Positions 15,916-25,370 of a stretch of 64,000 nucleotides of DNA are shown here, piece by piece (the stretch's first letter is position 1; the number at the start of each line of letters is the position of its first letter). The stretch lies in the NCBI GenBank assembly GCA_947168885.1, contig CAMVNQ010000003.1, positions 1-64,000 of the forward strand. The letters are read 5' to 3'. Position numbers and translations under genes: made by a program. The notes beneath the pieces were generated by a model, which did no database searches, was not told where the DNA came from, and was given only the letters and a program-made list of their open reading frames with translations. The stretch is from an uncultured Clostridia bacterium (lineage in GTDB: Bacteria > Bacillota > Clostridia > Oscillospirales > Ruminococcaceae).

Positions 15916-16024
15916 ATAGAAAGATATTGCTGTCAACAGCCTGTTAATGCGTATGCTTTCCCGCTTTCGGCGGTGAAGCGTACAGAAATATACCCCGATA
16001 CAGAGAAAAGAATTGAGGTAAGTT

Positions 16025-16690
16025 ATGATACGTGCACTAATGAGCGGCGACTTCCTTACTATGGTGCTGACCGCGTTTTCAATACTTGTTATGCTGTTCG
16101 TGGTCTTTCCCGTCCACGAATGCTCCCACGCGCTCATGGCGAAAGCCCTCGGCGACGACACAGCGGAAAGACAGGGTCGTATAACCCTTAACCCCTTCGC
16201 TCACCTTGACCTGCTCGGAACGATCGGTATCGTGCTGTTCCGCGTGGGCTGGGCAAAGCCCGTCCCCGTCAACACGGCGCGCTGCCGCAAGGTAAAGAGC
16301 CAGAAAACGGCCATGGCGCTCACTGCTGCGGCGGGACCTCTCGCGAACGTTGTTTCCGCGCTTGTATTCATGATAATCGAAAAGATACTTATGGTCACCT
16401 GTCCTGCCTCCACAACGCTGTATTATATCCTCACGGCGCTCGAAATGATAATAGAGCTCGACCTTTTCAACGGAGTGTTCAACCTCCTGCCGATACCGCC
16501 GTTCGACGGGTCGCGCATATTTCTCGCGTTCCTTCCCCAGAGAACGTACTTCAAGATAATGCAGTATGAGCAGTATATCATGATAGGGCTTCTGATACTT
16601 ATGTACACGGGCATTCTCTCGATACCGTTCCAGTTCCTCTCGAACGCTATCTACTCGTTCCTCGACCTTATCACGAAATTCATCTGCTGA
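16025..16690 (+). CDS. Site-2 protease family membrane peptidase (M50)
   Basis: 221 residues with about five membrane helices. The zinc site is FPVHECSHALMAK (His31, Glu32, His35) in the first helix, and the third ligand is in FNLLPIPPFDGSR. This is the short, PDZ-less YwhC-type branch found next to scpA in many Firmicutes. It should cleave within or near membranes; the substrate is unknown. It heads the operon and ends one base before scpA. Confidence 0.9.
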   Translation: MIRALMSGDFLTMVLTAFSILVMLFVVFPVHECSHALMAKALGDDTAERQGRITLNPFAHLDLLGTIGIVLFRVGWAKPVPVNTARCRKVKSQKTAMALTAAAGPLANVVSALVFMIIEKILMVTCPASTTLYYILTALEMIIELDLFNGVFNLLPIPPFDGSRIFLAFLPQRTYFKIMQYEQYIMIGLLILMYTGILSIPFQFLSNAIYSFLDLITKFIC

Positions 16691-16691
16691 T

Positions 16692-17423
16692 ATGGAAGAA
16701 TTAAGCTTCAAGCTCGAAATATTCGAGGGTCCGCTCGACCTTATGCTTAACCTTATAGCAAAGCATAAGCTGAATATACGGGATATCGAGATCTCCGTCC
16801 TGCTCGACCAGTTTCTCGATTATCTCGACAAGATGCAGGAAGCGGACATTGATATTGCGGGAGAGTTCGTCGAAATGGCGGCTCACCTCATATTCATAAA
16901 GACCGCCGAGCTTCTCCCGAAGCACGACGTCGAACAGCTCAAAAAAGAGCTCTCCGGACGGCTTATCGAATACGCGCTGTGCAAGGCGGCCGCCGAGCGC
17001 TTAAGGCGCCATTTCTGCGGCGACACGGTCTTCGTCCGCGAGCCGCTCGAACTCCCCGTTGACAGCACCTACCGCCTGTTCCACGACCGCTACGAGCTGC
17101 TTGACAGCTACACCGCGGTAAGCAGCAAGACCGAAAAACTCAAACGCGACGCAAAGCAGATCTTCAAGCCGATAGTCGCCCAGACTTATGTAAGCGTGTT
17201 CTCGCGGCTGATACTTGTGGTCAGAAAACTGCGCACGGGAGAAAAAGTGCAGGTAAGAAGCCTGTACAAGGGACAGACGCGCTCTGCACAGGTCGCTGTA
17301 TTCCTTGCCCTGCTCGAACTCTCGAAGCGCGGCAGAGTTGAGTTCTCGGAGGACAGCGAGTACATCACTATGTCACGCGGAGAACACAGCGGAACAGATA
17401 CAACGGAGGTGAGCGAAGAATGA
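16692..17423 (+). CDS. scpA: Segregation and condensation protein A
   Basis: 243 residues, normal for the kleisin ScpA. The N-terminus (FKLEIFEGPLDLMLNLIAKHKLNI, then DIEISVLLDQFLDYL) is the SMC-neck-binding part, and the C-terminal winged helix (RSAQVAVFLALLELSKRGRVEFSE) binds the other SMC head. With ScpB and SMC it forms condensin for chromosome segregation. The start lies 1 base after the M50 gene and the stop overlaps scpB by 4 bases. Confidence 0.95.
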   Translation: MEELSFKLEIFEGPLDLMLNLIAKHKLNIRDIEISVLLDQFLDYLDKMQEADIDIAGEFVEMAAHLIFIKTAELLPKHDVEQLKKELSGRLIEYALCKAAAERLRRHFCGDTVFVREPLELPVDSTYRLFHDRYELLDSYTAVSSKTEKLKRDAKQIFKPIVAQTYVSVFSRLILVVRKLRTGEKVQVRSLYKGQTRSAQVAVFLALLELSKRGRVEFSEDSEYITMSRGEHSGTDTTEVSEE

Positions 17424-18076
17424 CACTTGCAGAGGGAATAGCCGCGATAGAAGCGGTCATGTTCGCCTACGGCGACCCGATAACGATAGAAAAACTCTCC
17501 GAAGCGTCCGGTGTTGACGCAGAGACCTGCGTAAAGCTCGTTGACCGCCTTGAACAGCAGTATAACGTCCGTGAAAGCGGACTTCGCATACTCCGCATAA
17601 ACAACGGCTTCCAGATCGCCGCAAGAACGGAATACGCAGACAACATAAAGAAGGCTCTCGAAACGAAGAAGCAGCAGCCCCTTACACAGGCGGCCATGGA
17701 AACTCTCGCGATAGTAGCCTACAATCAGCCCGTGACCAACGCTTTCGTAGAGCAGGTCCGCGGCATAGACAGCAGCAGCGTAATGCGGAATCTCGTAGAG
17801 CGCGGGCTTCTCGAAGAAGCCGGAAGGCTCGACCTTCCCGGCCGCCCTATATCATACCGCACAACAGATACTTTCCTGCGCTGCTTCGGGCTGTCAAGGA
17901 TAGAAGAGCTTCCTCCCCTTCCCGACCAGGAAGGTCAGCTCGACTTTGACGAGCTCGAAGAAATGGAGAAGGAGAAAGAGCTTGAATACCCCGACAGCGG
18001 TCAGGAAAGCCTTTTCGACTACGACAGCTATACTGCGGACGATGCGGAAGATACAGATGAAAACGAACAGGAATGA
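17420..18076 (+). CDS. scpB: Segregation and condensation protein B
   Basis: 218 residues. Paired winged helices typical of ScpB are seen in AIEAVMFAYGDPITIEKLSEAS and TLAIVAYNQPVTNAFVEQVRGIDSSSVMRNLVERGLLEEAGR, followed by GRPISYRTTDTFLRCFGL. The tail is very acidic (LDFDELEEMEKEKELEY). GGAGGTGAG precedes the start. Acts as a dimer that bridges ScpA in condensin. Confidence 0.96.
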   Translation: MTLAEGIAAIEAVMFAYGDPITIEKLSEASGVDAETCVKLVDRLEQQYNVRESGLRILRINNGFQIAARTEYADNIKKALETKKQQPLTQAAMETLAIVAYNQPVTNAFVEQVRGIDSSSVMRNLVERGLLEEAGRLDLPGRPISYRTTDTFLRCFGLSRIEELPPLPDQEGQLDFDELEEMEKEKELEYPDSGQESLFDYDSYTADDAEDTDENEQE

Positions 18077-18091
18077 AAGGTTGATTGATAA

Positions 18092-18937
18092 ATGACAGGC
18101 TGGATAATAGCCGGAAGCATCCTGCTTGTCCTGATACTTCTTTTTGCCCAGTCGGTAAAAGTCACGGCTATATACGACGAGCACCCGGAGCTCCGCGTGA
18201 AATTCCTTTTCTTCACGATAGTTAAGGTGCCGCCCGATCCCGAAAAGCAGAAAAAGAAAGCCGCGAAGCTGGCGAAAAAAGAAGAAAAGAAGAGACGAAA
18301 AGAAGAAAAAAAGGCTGCAAAAGAAGCGAAAAAGCATCCGCACAGCAACTCCGCTCTGTTTCAGACCGAAGGAGCTGAGAACTCCGCGGACAAGCAGGAG
18401 AGCTCGCAGGAAAGCTCCGGCGACGGTGCGGAAGCGGGAAACGCAAAGGAAGCAAGTACCGGAGAAACCGCAAAGGAAAAGCCGGCAAAAGCGCCTAAGA
18501 AGAAAAAGCCGAAGCGTAATTACGCACTAATGGATATGATCCTCGATTATGTCAAAAGCGCCTCGCCGCCGATAAAACGGCTCTTCAAAAAGATCAGGAT
18601 AAGGGATGTATATATCGACTATGTCGTCGGGAGCGACGACGCGGCAAAGACCGCTCTGAAATACGGCGGGCTCTGCGCGGCAATATACTCACTTTTCGGA
18701 ACGCTCCAGACATACATGGACACAAAAGTCAAGGAAATAAACATAGAAGCGGATTTCTCGGCGGAAAAGGACGACATCTTCGCGTACCTCACCGTGAAGC
18801 TCCGCGTAAGCACGGCGATAGGCTGTGCACTCTGGCTCGGCGTGAGAATGCTTAAAACGTATCTTAAATACAACAAGAACACCGCGCCGAAGCACAAAGG
18901 AAAACAAGGTTCAAAAGCACGCCCCGCAAGGGCATAA
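18092..18937 (+). CDS. DUF2953 domain protein
   Basis: 281 residues. A single N-terminal membrane helix (GWIIAGSILLVLILLFAQSVKVTAIYD) is followed by a lysine-rich charged linker (residues ~50-110, with KKxxKxxKK repeats and then a Ser/Glu-rich stretch) and a folded C-terminal part (DVYIDYVVGSDDAAKTALKYGGLCAAIYSLFG). This is the DUF2953 layout, which in spore formers sits between scpB and ytfJ, as here. Function is unknown, likely sporulation or envelope related by context only. Confidence 0.8.
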   Translation: MTGWIIAGSILLVLILLFAQSVKVTAIYDEHPELRVKFLFFTIVKVPPDPEKQKKKAAKLAKKEEKKRRKEEKKAAKEAKKHPHSNSALFQTEGAENSADKQESSQESSGDGAEAGNAKEASTGETAKEKPAKAPKKKKPKRNYALMDMILDYVKSASPPIKRLFKKIRIRDVYIDYVVGSDDAAKTALKYGGLCAAIYSLFGTLQTYMDTKVKEINIEADFSAEKDDIFAYLTVKLRVSTAIGCALWLGVRMLKTYLKYNKNTAPKHKGKQGSKARPARA

Positions 18938-18952
18938 GAAAGGATAACAGTT

Positions 18953-19378
18953 ATGGCACAGCATCTCGAAGGACTTATGAACACATCAATGGAGAAAATA
19001 CGTGATCTTGTCGATGTAAACACTATCATCGGCGAGCCGATAAGCTCTCCCGACGGCACGACGATAATCCCGATCTCGAAGGTATCGTTCGGCTTTGTTT
19101 CCGGCGGTTCCGATCTTCCGACAAGCGTTCCGAAGGACGTTTTCGCCGGCGGTGCAGGCGCAGGCATCTCGATAAAGCCCCAGGCTTTCATAGTTATAAG
19201 CAAGGACGGCGATGCAAAGATACTCGAACTCGGCGGCAAGTCAAGCCCGATCGACGGCATAATCGACAGCGCTCCCGCTCTCCTCAACAAGATAAAGGAA
19301 ATGTTCGGCAAGAAGAAGGACGGAGAAGGATCCGAAGAAGATGCCGACGAAGAGTCCGGGGACAGCGAAGAGGCATGA
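18953..19378 (+). CDS. ytfJ: Sporulation protein GerW/YtfJ
   Basis: 141 residues. Diagnostic stretches are NTIIGEPISSPDGTTIIPISKVSFGF, a Gly-rich GGAGAGISIKPQAFIVI, and a C-terminal acidic tail. YtfJ is a spore-coat/core protein needed for germination in Bacillus. AAAGGA lies upstream of the ATG. Its neighbours DUF2953 and dacF are the usual partners in Clostridia. Confidence 0.93.
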   Translation: MAQHLEGLMNTSMEKIRDLVDVNTIIGEPISSPDGTTIIPISKVSFGFVSGGSDLPTSVPKDVFAGGAGAGISIKPQAFIVISKDGDAKILELGGKSSPIDGIIDSAPALLNKIKEMFGKKKDGEGSEEDADEESGDSEEA

Positions 19379-19438
19379 TCCCATCACCCGCTGAATAATC
19401 CGCGCGTTTCTGCACAGACTATCGGCGAGGTGAACATA

Positions 19439-20575
19439 ATGAAGGTATTATCCGTTTTTGTTGCAGTTATGACGGCTCTGCTCTTTATGCCGGTCACGGC
19501 GCACGCCGAAGACATCACGGTATCCGCGGACAGCGCCGTAGTCATCAACGCGGACACCCTCGGCGTCCTTTACGGAAAGAACGAGTCGAAGCGCCGCGCC
19601 ATGGCGAGCACGACCAAGATCATGACAGCGCTCCTTACGCTTGAAGCGGGCGATCTTGATACGCCTTTTGTCGCAGACAGCATGGCGATACGCGTCGAGG
19701 GAACATCAATGGGGCTTCGCGAGGGCGACACGGTCACTCGCCGCGCTCTTTGCATCGGTATGCTGCTCCCGTCGGGGAACGATGCCGCAAACGCTGCGGC
19801 AGTAAACGTCGCCGGAAGCATTCCCGCTTTTGCGGAGCTGATGAACAGGCGCGCTGCCGAGATAGGTATGCGCGACACGCATTTCGTCACTCCCTCCGGA
19901 CTTGACGCGGACGGGCACTGCACCACAGCCTACGACATGGCTCTGCTAACGGCGGAAGCTCTGAAAAATCCCGATTTCCGCGCGATATGCAGTCAGAAAG
20001 CCATGACAGCAGAGTACGGTGCTCCGCCGCAGACACGCACCCTGTACAATTCGAACAAGCTGCTCAAGATGTACGACGGCTGTATCGGCGTAAAGACCGG
20101 CTTTACCGACAGTGCCCGCAGATGTCTCGTTTCCGCTGCGGAACGTGACGGCTGCACGATCATAGCCGTAACGCTCAACGCACCGGACGACTGGAACGAC
20201 CACATGAAGCTGCTCGACTACGGTTTTGAGCGCGTGAAGCCGTTTAATGTGCGGCTCGACACGTTCTCCGCGGAGGTAGTCGGCGGTGAGGCGGAGACTG
20301 TCACGCTGGCTCCGCCGGAAAACGTTACGATCGGATTTACCGCCGGCGAACGGAAAAATGTATCCGTCCGGTACGATGTTCCGGAGTTCGTTTACGCGGA
20401 CATCGAAAAAGGCGAAACGCTTGGTCACGCGGACATTTATCTTAACGACAGGCTGCTGAGGCGTGTACCGCTTACGGCGTTTGAAGCTGTCCCGCGCGTA
20501 AGACCGAAGCAGGGTCCGTTCGGCTGGATGATAAGGCTGTTCACGGGCGGCGCGGTCAATATCGGCGGGATATGA
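19439..20575 (+). CDS. dacF: D-alanyl-D-alanine carboxypeptidase DacF-type (PBP, S11)
   Basis: 378 residues from ATG 19439, which has GAGG about 8 bases upstream; the GTG 19430 used by the track overlaps that site. Signal peptide ends near VTAHAED. Active-site motifs are complete: ASTTK (Ser57, Lys60), PSGN (Ser112, Asn114) and GVKTGFTD. The C-terminal domain (residues ~260-360) is the beta-rich PBP5-like membrane-proximal region. It trims the terminal D-Ala from peptidoglycan pentapeptides; context next to ytfJ suggests a role in spore cortex. Confidence 0.93.
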   Translation: MKVLSVFVAVMTALLFMPVTAHAEDITVSADSAVVINADTLGVLYGKNESKRRAMASTTKIMTALLTLEAGDLDTPFVADSMAIRVEGTSMGLREGDTVTRRALCIGMLLPSGNDAANAAAVNVAGSIPAFAELMNRRAAEIGMRDTHFVTPSGLDADGHCTTAYDMALLTAEALKNPDFRAICSQKAMTAEYGAPPQTRTLYNSNKLLKMYDGCIGVKTGFTDSARRCLVSAAERDGCTIIAVTLNAPDDWNDHMKLLDYGFERVKPFNVRLDTFSAEVVGGEAETVTLAPPENVTIGFTAGERKNVSVRYDVPEFVYADIEKGETLGHADIYLNDRLLRRVPLTAFEAVPRVRPKQGPFGWMIRLFTGGAVNIGGI

Positions 20576-20606
20576 CAGAATTAACAACAGACAGTTTTGG
20601 TGAAAT

Positions 20607-21413
20607 ATGGACAACAAGATAAGAATACAGAAAATAATCGCTGACAGCGGCTTCTGCTCCCGCAGAAAAGCCGAACAGCTCATATCCGAGGGCGAGGTAA
20701 AGGTGAACGGTCACCCCGTAAAGCTCGGAGACAAGGCTGACCCGAAAAGTGATATAATCACGGTGAGCGGCGAAAAGATAAAGGCAGAGGGCATACCTCT
20801 GCGCTACATAAAGCTGTACAAGCCGCGCGGCTATGTCACTACCATGTCGGACGAGCTCGGACGAAAGAGCGTCATAGAGCTGCTCACGGACGTTGACGAG
20901 CGCGTATATCCTATCGGAAGGCTCGACAAGGATTCCGAGGGATTGCTGCTCCTGACGAACGACGGAAGCTTCGCGAACGATATAATGCACCCGCGCAAGC
21001 ACGTCACAAAGACCTATCGTGTAACCGTCGCGGAAAAGGTCAGCGAAACGATGATAAACACGCTTATGAACGGCGTTGAGATAGAAGAGAACGTAAGAAC
21101 GGCGCCCTGCACTGTGATCGTAATAAATGAGGAGCCCGACCGCACCGTGCTTGAATTCACTATAGCCGAGGGCAAGAACCGCCAGATACGAAAGATGTGT
21201 GAGGCGGTCGATCTCACGGTAAAACGTCTTCGCAGAACGAATATAGGCGGTGTGAAGCTCGGTATGCTCAAGCCCGGTCAGTACGCCGACCTCACAAAGC
21301 AGGAGATGCAGGCGCTCCGCAACGCCATGGGCGTATCAAGCAGGACGGAATACGGCGGGACAAAGGCTTCGCCGAAGAACAACGCAAATCGTGGAGGTAA
21401 GCGCAAATGGTAA
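20607..21413 (+). CDS. rluB: rRNA large-subunit pseudouridine synthase B
   Basis: 268 residues. An N-terminal S4 RNA-binding domain (IRIQKIIADSGFCSRRKAEQLISEGEVKVNG) precedes the RsuA/RluB catalytic domain with its Asp in GRLDKDSEGLLLLTNDG and the later EGKNRQIRKM motif. It isomerises uridine in 23S rRNA, by homology U2605. A basic Gly/Asn/Lys-rich tail (TKASPKNNANRGGKRKW) extends it. It lies 31 bases after dacF and overlaps the next gene by 7 bases. Confidence 0.92.
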   Translation: MDNKIRIQKIIADSGFCSRRKAEQLISEGEVKVNGHPVKLGDKADPKSDIITVSGEKIKAEGIPLRYIKLYKPRGYVTTMSDELGRKSVIELLTDVDERVYPIGRLDKDSEGLLLLTNDGSFANDIMHPRKHVTKTYRVTVAEKVSETMINTLMNGVEIEENVRTAPCTVIVINEEPDRTVLEFTIAEGKNRQIRKMCEAVDLTVKRLRRTNIGGVKLGMLKPGQYADLTKQEMQALRNAMGVSSRTEYGGTKASPKNNANRGGKRKW

Positions 21414-21733
21414 CTATCCTACGCAACACCGAGATAGCGGACAAGCTCGTTTTCGACATGAACGAGGACGGAAAGCGCGTCGGCGGCATAACCGCGAAGC
21501 TCTCGGGCGACGGCGATATTGTCATAACCGACCTCGAAAGCGACAAGGAGCTCTACTACGACGGGCTCTGCCGTACAGTCCTCGCTTACGCGAATGTCCG
21601 CGGCATAGACCGCGCAGTATTCGAGATAACCGATGAACGCCAGCTCTATCGTCTCCGCGGCTTCGGCTTCATCACCGAGGAAAGCAAGGTTATGGAAAGC
21701 ATCACCGATTTCTTCTCCAAAGACTGCTCCTGA
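21407..21733 (+). CDS. Uncharacterised 108-residue protein at end of rluB operon
   Basis: A well-placed gene: GGAGGTAAG 7 bases before ATG and a 7-base overlap with rluB. The sequence (LVFDMNEDGKRVGGITAKLSGDGDIVITDLESDKELYYDGLCRTVLAYANVRGIDRAVFEI and LRGFGFI) resembles a miniature acetyltransferase-like fold at the secondary-structure level, but no acetyl-CoA signature is clear. Function unknown. Confidence 0.8.
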   Translation: MVTILRNTEIADKLVFDMNEDGKRVGGITAKLSGDGDIVITDLESDKELYYDGLCRTVLAYANVRGIDRAVFEITDERQLYRLRGFGFITEESKVMESITDFFSKDCS

Positions 21734-21904
21734 CCGGCGCGTCTGCGGACGCGCGCACGGGGTTCCGCCCCGTGACCCCGCGGGGGAGAGGGAACCCCTT
21801 TCGTAGTACAAAAGGGCGTTCCCTCTCCCCTCAACCCCTCACCCTCCCCAAAGAACTTTAATAGCTTTGCTTGAGCAGACCTGAAAGATTCTGCACAACA
21901 AAAA
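21734..21904. other. Intergenic region with small GC-rich hairpins
   Basis: Contains GCGCGTCTGCGGACGCGC, GGGGTTCCGCCCC and AGGGAACCCCTTTCG...AAAGGGCGTTCCCT inverted repeats in a row, like the hairpin array near 53000. No gene seen. Confidence 0.6.
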
Positions 21905-21945
21905 AATACAGCAGACCCGAAGTAACGAGTCTGCTGTATTTTTTT
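21905..21945. terminator. Bidirectional terminator between the rluB operon and carB
   Basis: AATACAGCAGAC/GTCTGCTGTATT stem with 12-base loop and TTTTT on the plus side, poly-A on the other side (T-run for carB on minus). Confidence 0.92.
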
Positions 21946-21948
21946 GAT

Positions 21949-24900
21949 TTACTTTATCTCTGAATGGTATTCCTGAAGCGACTTAACGCCGATATGATCG
22001 TTTGAGCGGATAGCCTTGATGCCCTCTGCGCTCGCCTTTGCGGCAGCCATTGTGGTGATATACGGGATGCGGTGCTTGATAGCCGCCTGACGTATATAGC
22101 TGTCGTTGTGGATGCTCATCTTGCCGACAGGGGTATTGATGATAAGCTGTATCTCGCCGTTGGTTATCGCGTCGGTGATATTCGGGCGGCCCTCATAGAG
22201 CTTGTTGATGCGCTCTGCCTTTATTCCCGCGCCGACTATCATCTCATAAGACTTGCCTGTCGCGAGTATTCTGAATCCGAGCTCGTCGAACGCCTTCGCT
22301 ATATCAATGAGGTCGCCTTTATCACGGTCACATACGCTGAGCAGAACCGTACCCTCGGACGGAAGTCTCGTCTGGGTAGCTTCCTCCGCCTTATAGTACG
22401 CCTCACCGAACGACTTCGAGATACCGAGTACCTCTCCGGTCGAACGCATCTCGGGTCCGAGAACGGGGTCAACTTCCTGGAACATATTGAACGGGAACAC
22501 CGCTTCCTTTACGCCGTAATGCGGGATAACGCGGTCTTTGAGCTGCTCTACGGGCGACGGTAAGCCTGTGAGCTCCGATGTCATTATCTCGGTCGCGATC
22601 TTGACCATATTGATGCTGCATACCTTTGATACGAGCGGAACGGTACGGGAAGCACGCGGGTTGGCTTCAAGCACATACACCGTGTCGTCCTCGATTGCGT
22701 ACTGCATATTCATAAGTCCGCAGACATTCATCTCTACCGCGATCTTGCGGGTATAATCCTTTATTGTGTCGATGTGTTTCTGCGAAAGATTTTTCGACGG
22801 GAGTATGCACGCAGAGTCGCCGGAATGTACACCCGCAAGCTCGATATGCTCCATTACCGCAGGCACGAAGCAGTGCTTTCCGTCGGAGATCGCGTCCGCC
22901 TCGCACTCTGTAGCGTTGTGCAGGAAACGGTCGATAAGTATAGGTCTGTCGGGGGTTACGCCGACCGCAGCCGACATATAAACCTTCATCATATCGTCGT
23001 CGTGTACTATCTCCATTCCGCGTCCGCCGAGAACGTAAGACGGACGAACCATTACGGGGTAGCCGATCTTGTTCGCTATGCTGAGAGCGTCATCAACAGT
23101 TACCGCCATTCCGGATTCGGGCATAGGAATGCCGAGCTTGTCCATCATAGCGCGGAAATGATCTCTGTCCTCTGCGAGATCTATCGTCTCGGGCGAAGTT
23201 CCGAGAATGCGCACACCGTTCTTTTTGAGGTCTGCCGCGAGGTTGAGCGGGGTCTGACCGCCGAACTGAGCGATAACGCCGACCGGCTGCTCCTTTTCGT
23301 AGATGCTGAGTACATCTTCAAGGGTGAGCGGCTCGAAATAGAGCTTGTCGGAAGTATCATAGTCGGTGGATACAGTCTCGGGGTTGCAGTTTACGATTAT
23401 CGACTCGAAACCGAGCTTCTTGAGCGCGAGAGCCGCGTGAACGCAGCAGTAATCGAACTCGATGCCCTGACCTATACGGTTCGGACCGCCGCCGAGTATC
23501 ATTATCTTCTTCTTGTCGTTGTTAACGGGACTTTCATCCTTGTCGAGATGATAAGTCGAGTAGTAGTAAGCGCTGTTCTCGGTGCCGCTTACATGGACGC
23601 CCTCCCACGCTTCCTTGATGCCGAGCTTATTGCGCTCCGCCCGGATATCGTCCTCTTTTACGCCGAGGAGCTGCGAGAGATAACGGTCGCTGAAGCCGTC
23701 GAGCTTCGCCTGCTTAAGCACTTCGGGAGCGGGAACACTGCCCTTGTTCGCGAGAAGCTTTTCTTCCTCTTCAACGAGCTCCTTCATCTGCTCGATGAAC
23801 CAGTGCTTTATCTTTGTAAGCTCGTACAGCTCATCAACGGTAGCACCCTTGCGGAGAGCCTCGTACATAACGAACTGGCGCTCGCTCGTCGGATATGTGA
23901 GCTTAAGGAGCAGCTCTTCCTTGGTGAGGTCATGGAAATTCTTCGCGAAGCCAAGACCGTAGCGTCCTGTTTCAAGGCTTCTTATCGCCTTCTGGAAAGC
24001 TTCTTTATAGGTCTTGCCGATGCTCATTACTTCGCCGACAGCGCGCATCTGCGTACCGAGCTTGTCCTCTGCGCCCTTGAACTTCTCGAATGCCCAGCGT
24101 GCGAACTTTATAACGACGTAATCGCCGTCGGGAACGTACTTGTCAAGCGTTCCGTACTTGCCGCAGGGTATCTCGGAAAGCGTAAGACCGCAGGCGAGCA
24201 TTGCCGAAACGAGAGCTATCGGGAAACCCGTCGCCTTCGACGCGAGCGCGGACGAACGCGATGTACGGGGATTGATCTCGATAACGACTATACGTCCAGA
24301 AACGGGGTCATGTGCGAACTGGCAGTTGCAGCCGCCGATAACTTCTACCGCCTTTACTATCTTATAGGAATATTCCTGTAACTTCTTCTGAACGTCCTCG
24401 GAAATGGTGAGCATAGGCGCGGAGCAGAACGAATCTCCGGTATGAACGCCTATCGGGTCGATATTCTCGATAAAGCAGACTGTGATAACGTTGTTTTCCG
24501 CGTCGCGGACAACTTCGAGCTCAAGCTCCTCCCAGCCGCTTATCGACTCTTCAACGAGCACCTGTCCGACGAGACTCGCCTGTAAACCGCGGGCACAAAC
24601 CACCTTGAGCTCATCGACGTTATATACAAGTCCGCCGCCGGCGCCGCCCATAGTATAAGCCGGGCGGAGAACAACGGGGTAACGGAGCTGCTCTGCGATC
24701 TTCACAGCTTCTTCAACGGAGTAAGCCACCTCGCTTCTCGGCATCTCGATACCGAGCTTCTGCATCGTGTGCTTGAATTCTATTCTGTCCTCGCCGCGTT
24801 CGATAGCATCTACCTGAACGCCGATGACCTTAACGCCGTACTTATCGAGTACACCGGCTTTTGAAAGCTCGGAGCAAAGGTTAAGACCCGACTGTCCTCC

Positions 24901-25170
24901 GAGGTTCGGAAGAAGCGCGTCGGGACGCTCTTTCTCGATTATCTGGGTAAGTCGTGCGAGATTGAGCGGCTCGATATAGGTTATATCGGCAACGTCCGGA
25001 TCGGTCATTATAGTTGCGGGGTTCGAGTTCACGAGAACTATCTCATACCCGAGCTTACGGAGCGCCTTGCACGCCTGTGTGCCGGAGTAGTCGAACTCGC
25101 ACGCCTGACCGATGATAATAGGTCCCGAACCGATTATCATTATTTTGTTGATGTCCTGTCTTTTTGGCAT
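21949..25170 (-). CDS. carB: Carbamoyl phosphate synthase large subunit
   Basis: 1073 residues, full length. Two ATP-grasp halves are seen: the first begins IMIIGSGPIIIGQACEFDYSGTQA and the second IMILGGGPNRIGQGIEFDYCCVHAALA, then the C-terminal MGS-like allosteric domain (GTVLLSVCDRDKGDLIDIA to SIHNDSYIRQAAIKHRIPYITTMAAA). It makes carbamoyl phosphate for pyrimidines and arginine with glutamine-derived ammonia from CarA, which is not in this window. ATG 25170 has GGGGGAA upstream. Single-gene unit from a good promoter. Confidence 0.98.
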   Translation of the reverse strand: MPKRQDINKIMIIGSGPIIIGQACEFDYSGTQACKALRKLGYEIVLVNSNPATIMTDPDVADITYIEPLNLARLTQIIEKERPDALLPNLGGQSGLNLCSELSKAGVLDKYGVKVIGVQVDAIERGEDRIEFKHTMQKLGIEMPRSEVAYSVEEAVKIAEQLRYPVVLRPAYTMGGAGGGLVYNVDELKVVCARGLQASLVGQVLVEESISGWEELELEVVRDAENNVITVCFIENIDPIGVHTGDSFCSAPMLTISEDVQKKLQEYSYKIVKAVEVIGGCNCQFAHDPVSGRIVVIEINPRTSRSSALASKATGFPIALVSAMLACGLTLSEIPCGKYGTLDKYVPDGDYVVIKFARWAFEKFKGAEDKLGTQMRAVGEVMSIGKTYKEAFQKAIRSLETGRYGLGFAKNFHDLTKEELLLKLTYPTSERQFVMYEALRKGATVDELYELTKIKHWFIEQMKELVEEEEKLLANKGSVPAPEVLKQAKLDGFSDRYLSQLLGVKEDDIRAERNKLGIKEAWEGVHVSGTENSAYYYSTYHLDKDESPVNNDKKKIMILGGGPNRIGQGIEFDYCCVHAALALKKLGFESIIVNCNPETVSTDYDTSDKLYFEPLTLEDVLSIYEKEQPVGVIAQFGGQTPLNLAADLKKNGVRILGTSPETIDLAEDRDHFRAMMDKLGIPMPESGMAVTVDDALSIANKIGYPVMVRPSYVLGGRGMEIVHDDDMMKVYMSAAVGVTPDRPILIDRFLHNATECEADAISDGKHCFVPAVMEHIELAGVHSGDSACILPSKNLSQKHIDTIKDYTRKIAVEMNVCGLMNMQYAIEDDTVYVLEANPRASRTVPLVSKVCSINMVKIATEIMTSELTGLPSPVEQLKDRVIPHYGVKEAVFPFNMFQEVDPVLGPEMRSTGEVLGISKSFGEAYYKAEEATQTRLPSEGTVLLSVCDRDKGDLIDIAKAFDELGFRILATGKSYEMIVGAGIKAERINKLYEGRPNITDAITNGEIQLIINTPVGKMSIHNDSYIRQAAIKHRIPYITTMAAAKASAEGIKAIRSNDHIGVKSLQEYHSEIK

Positions 25171-25282
25171 AAGCCATTCCCCCGTTCGTTATCAATGCCG
25201 TTATCAAGGCGAAAGGCGCAGCCGCCCTATTGTCCCGGCCTGTCGGCATTGTTTATCAGATTACCAAAATACATACTAAAAT

Positions 25283-25311
25283 ATTATAGCACAATTTGTC
25301 TGTAATTGCAA
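25283..25311 (-). promoter_or_regulatory. Promoter of carB
   Basis: Minus strand TTGCAA (25311-25306), 17-base spacer, TATAAT (25288-25283). The leader is about 105 bases and shows no obvious PyrR-type structure. Confidence 0.8.
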
Positions 25312-25340
25312 GATTTTTTCTAACGATTTGCAAAAAAAAT

Positions 25341-25361
25341 ATCCCCGACAGTGTCGGGGAT
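25341..25361 (-). terminator. Terminator of the phosphorelay operon
   Basis: Perfect stem ATCCCCGAC/GTCGGGGAT followed on the minus strand by ATTTTTTTT, 10 bases after the last gene. Confidence 0.93.
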
Positions 25362-25370
25362 AAGATCTTT

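Noticed and set aside
22774-24381. 535-residue plus-strand ORF opposite carB
   Set aside because: Antisense shadow of a full-length, well-conserved carB.
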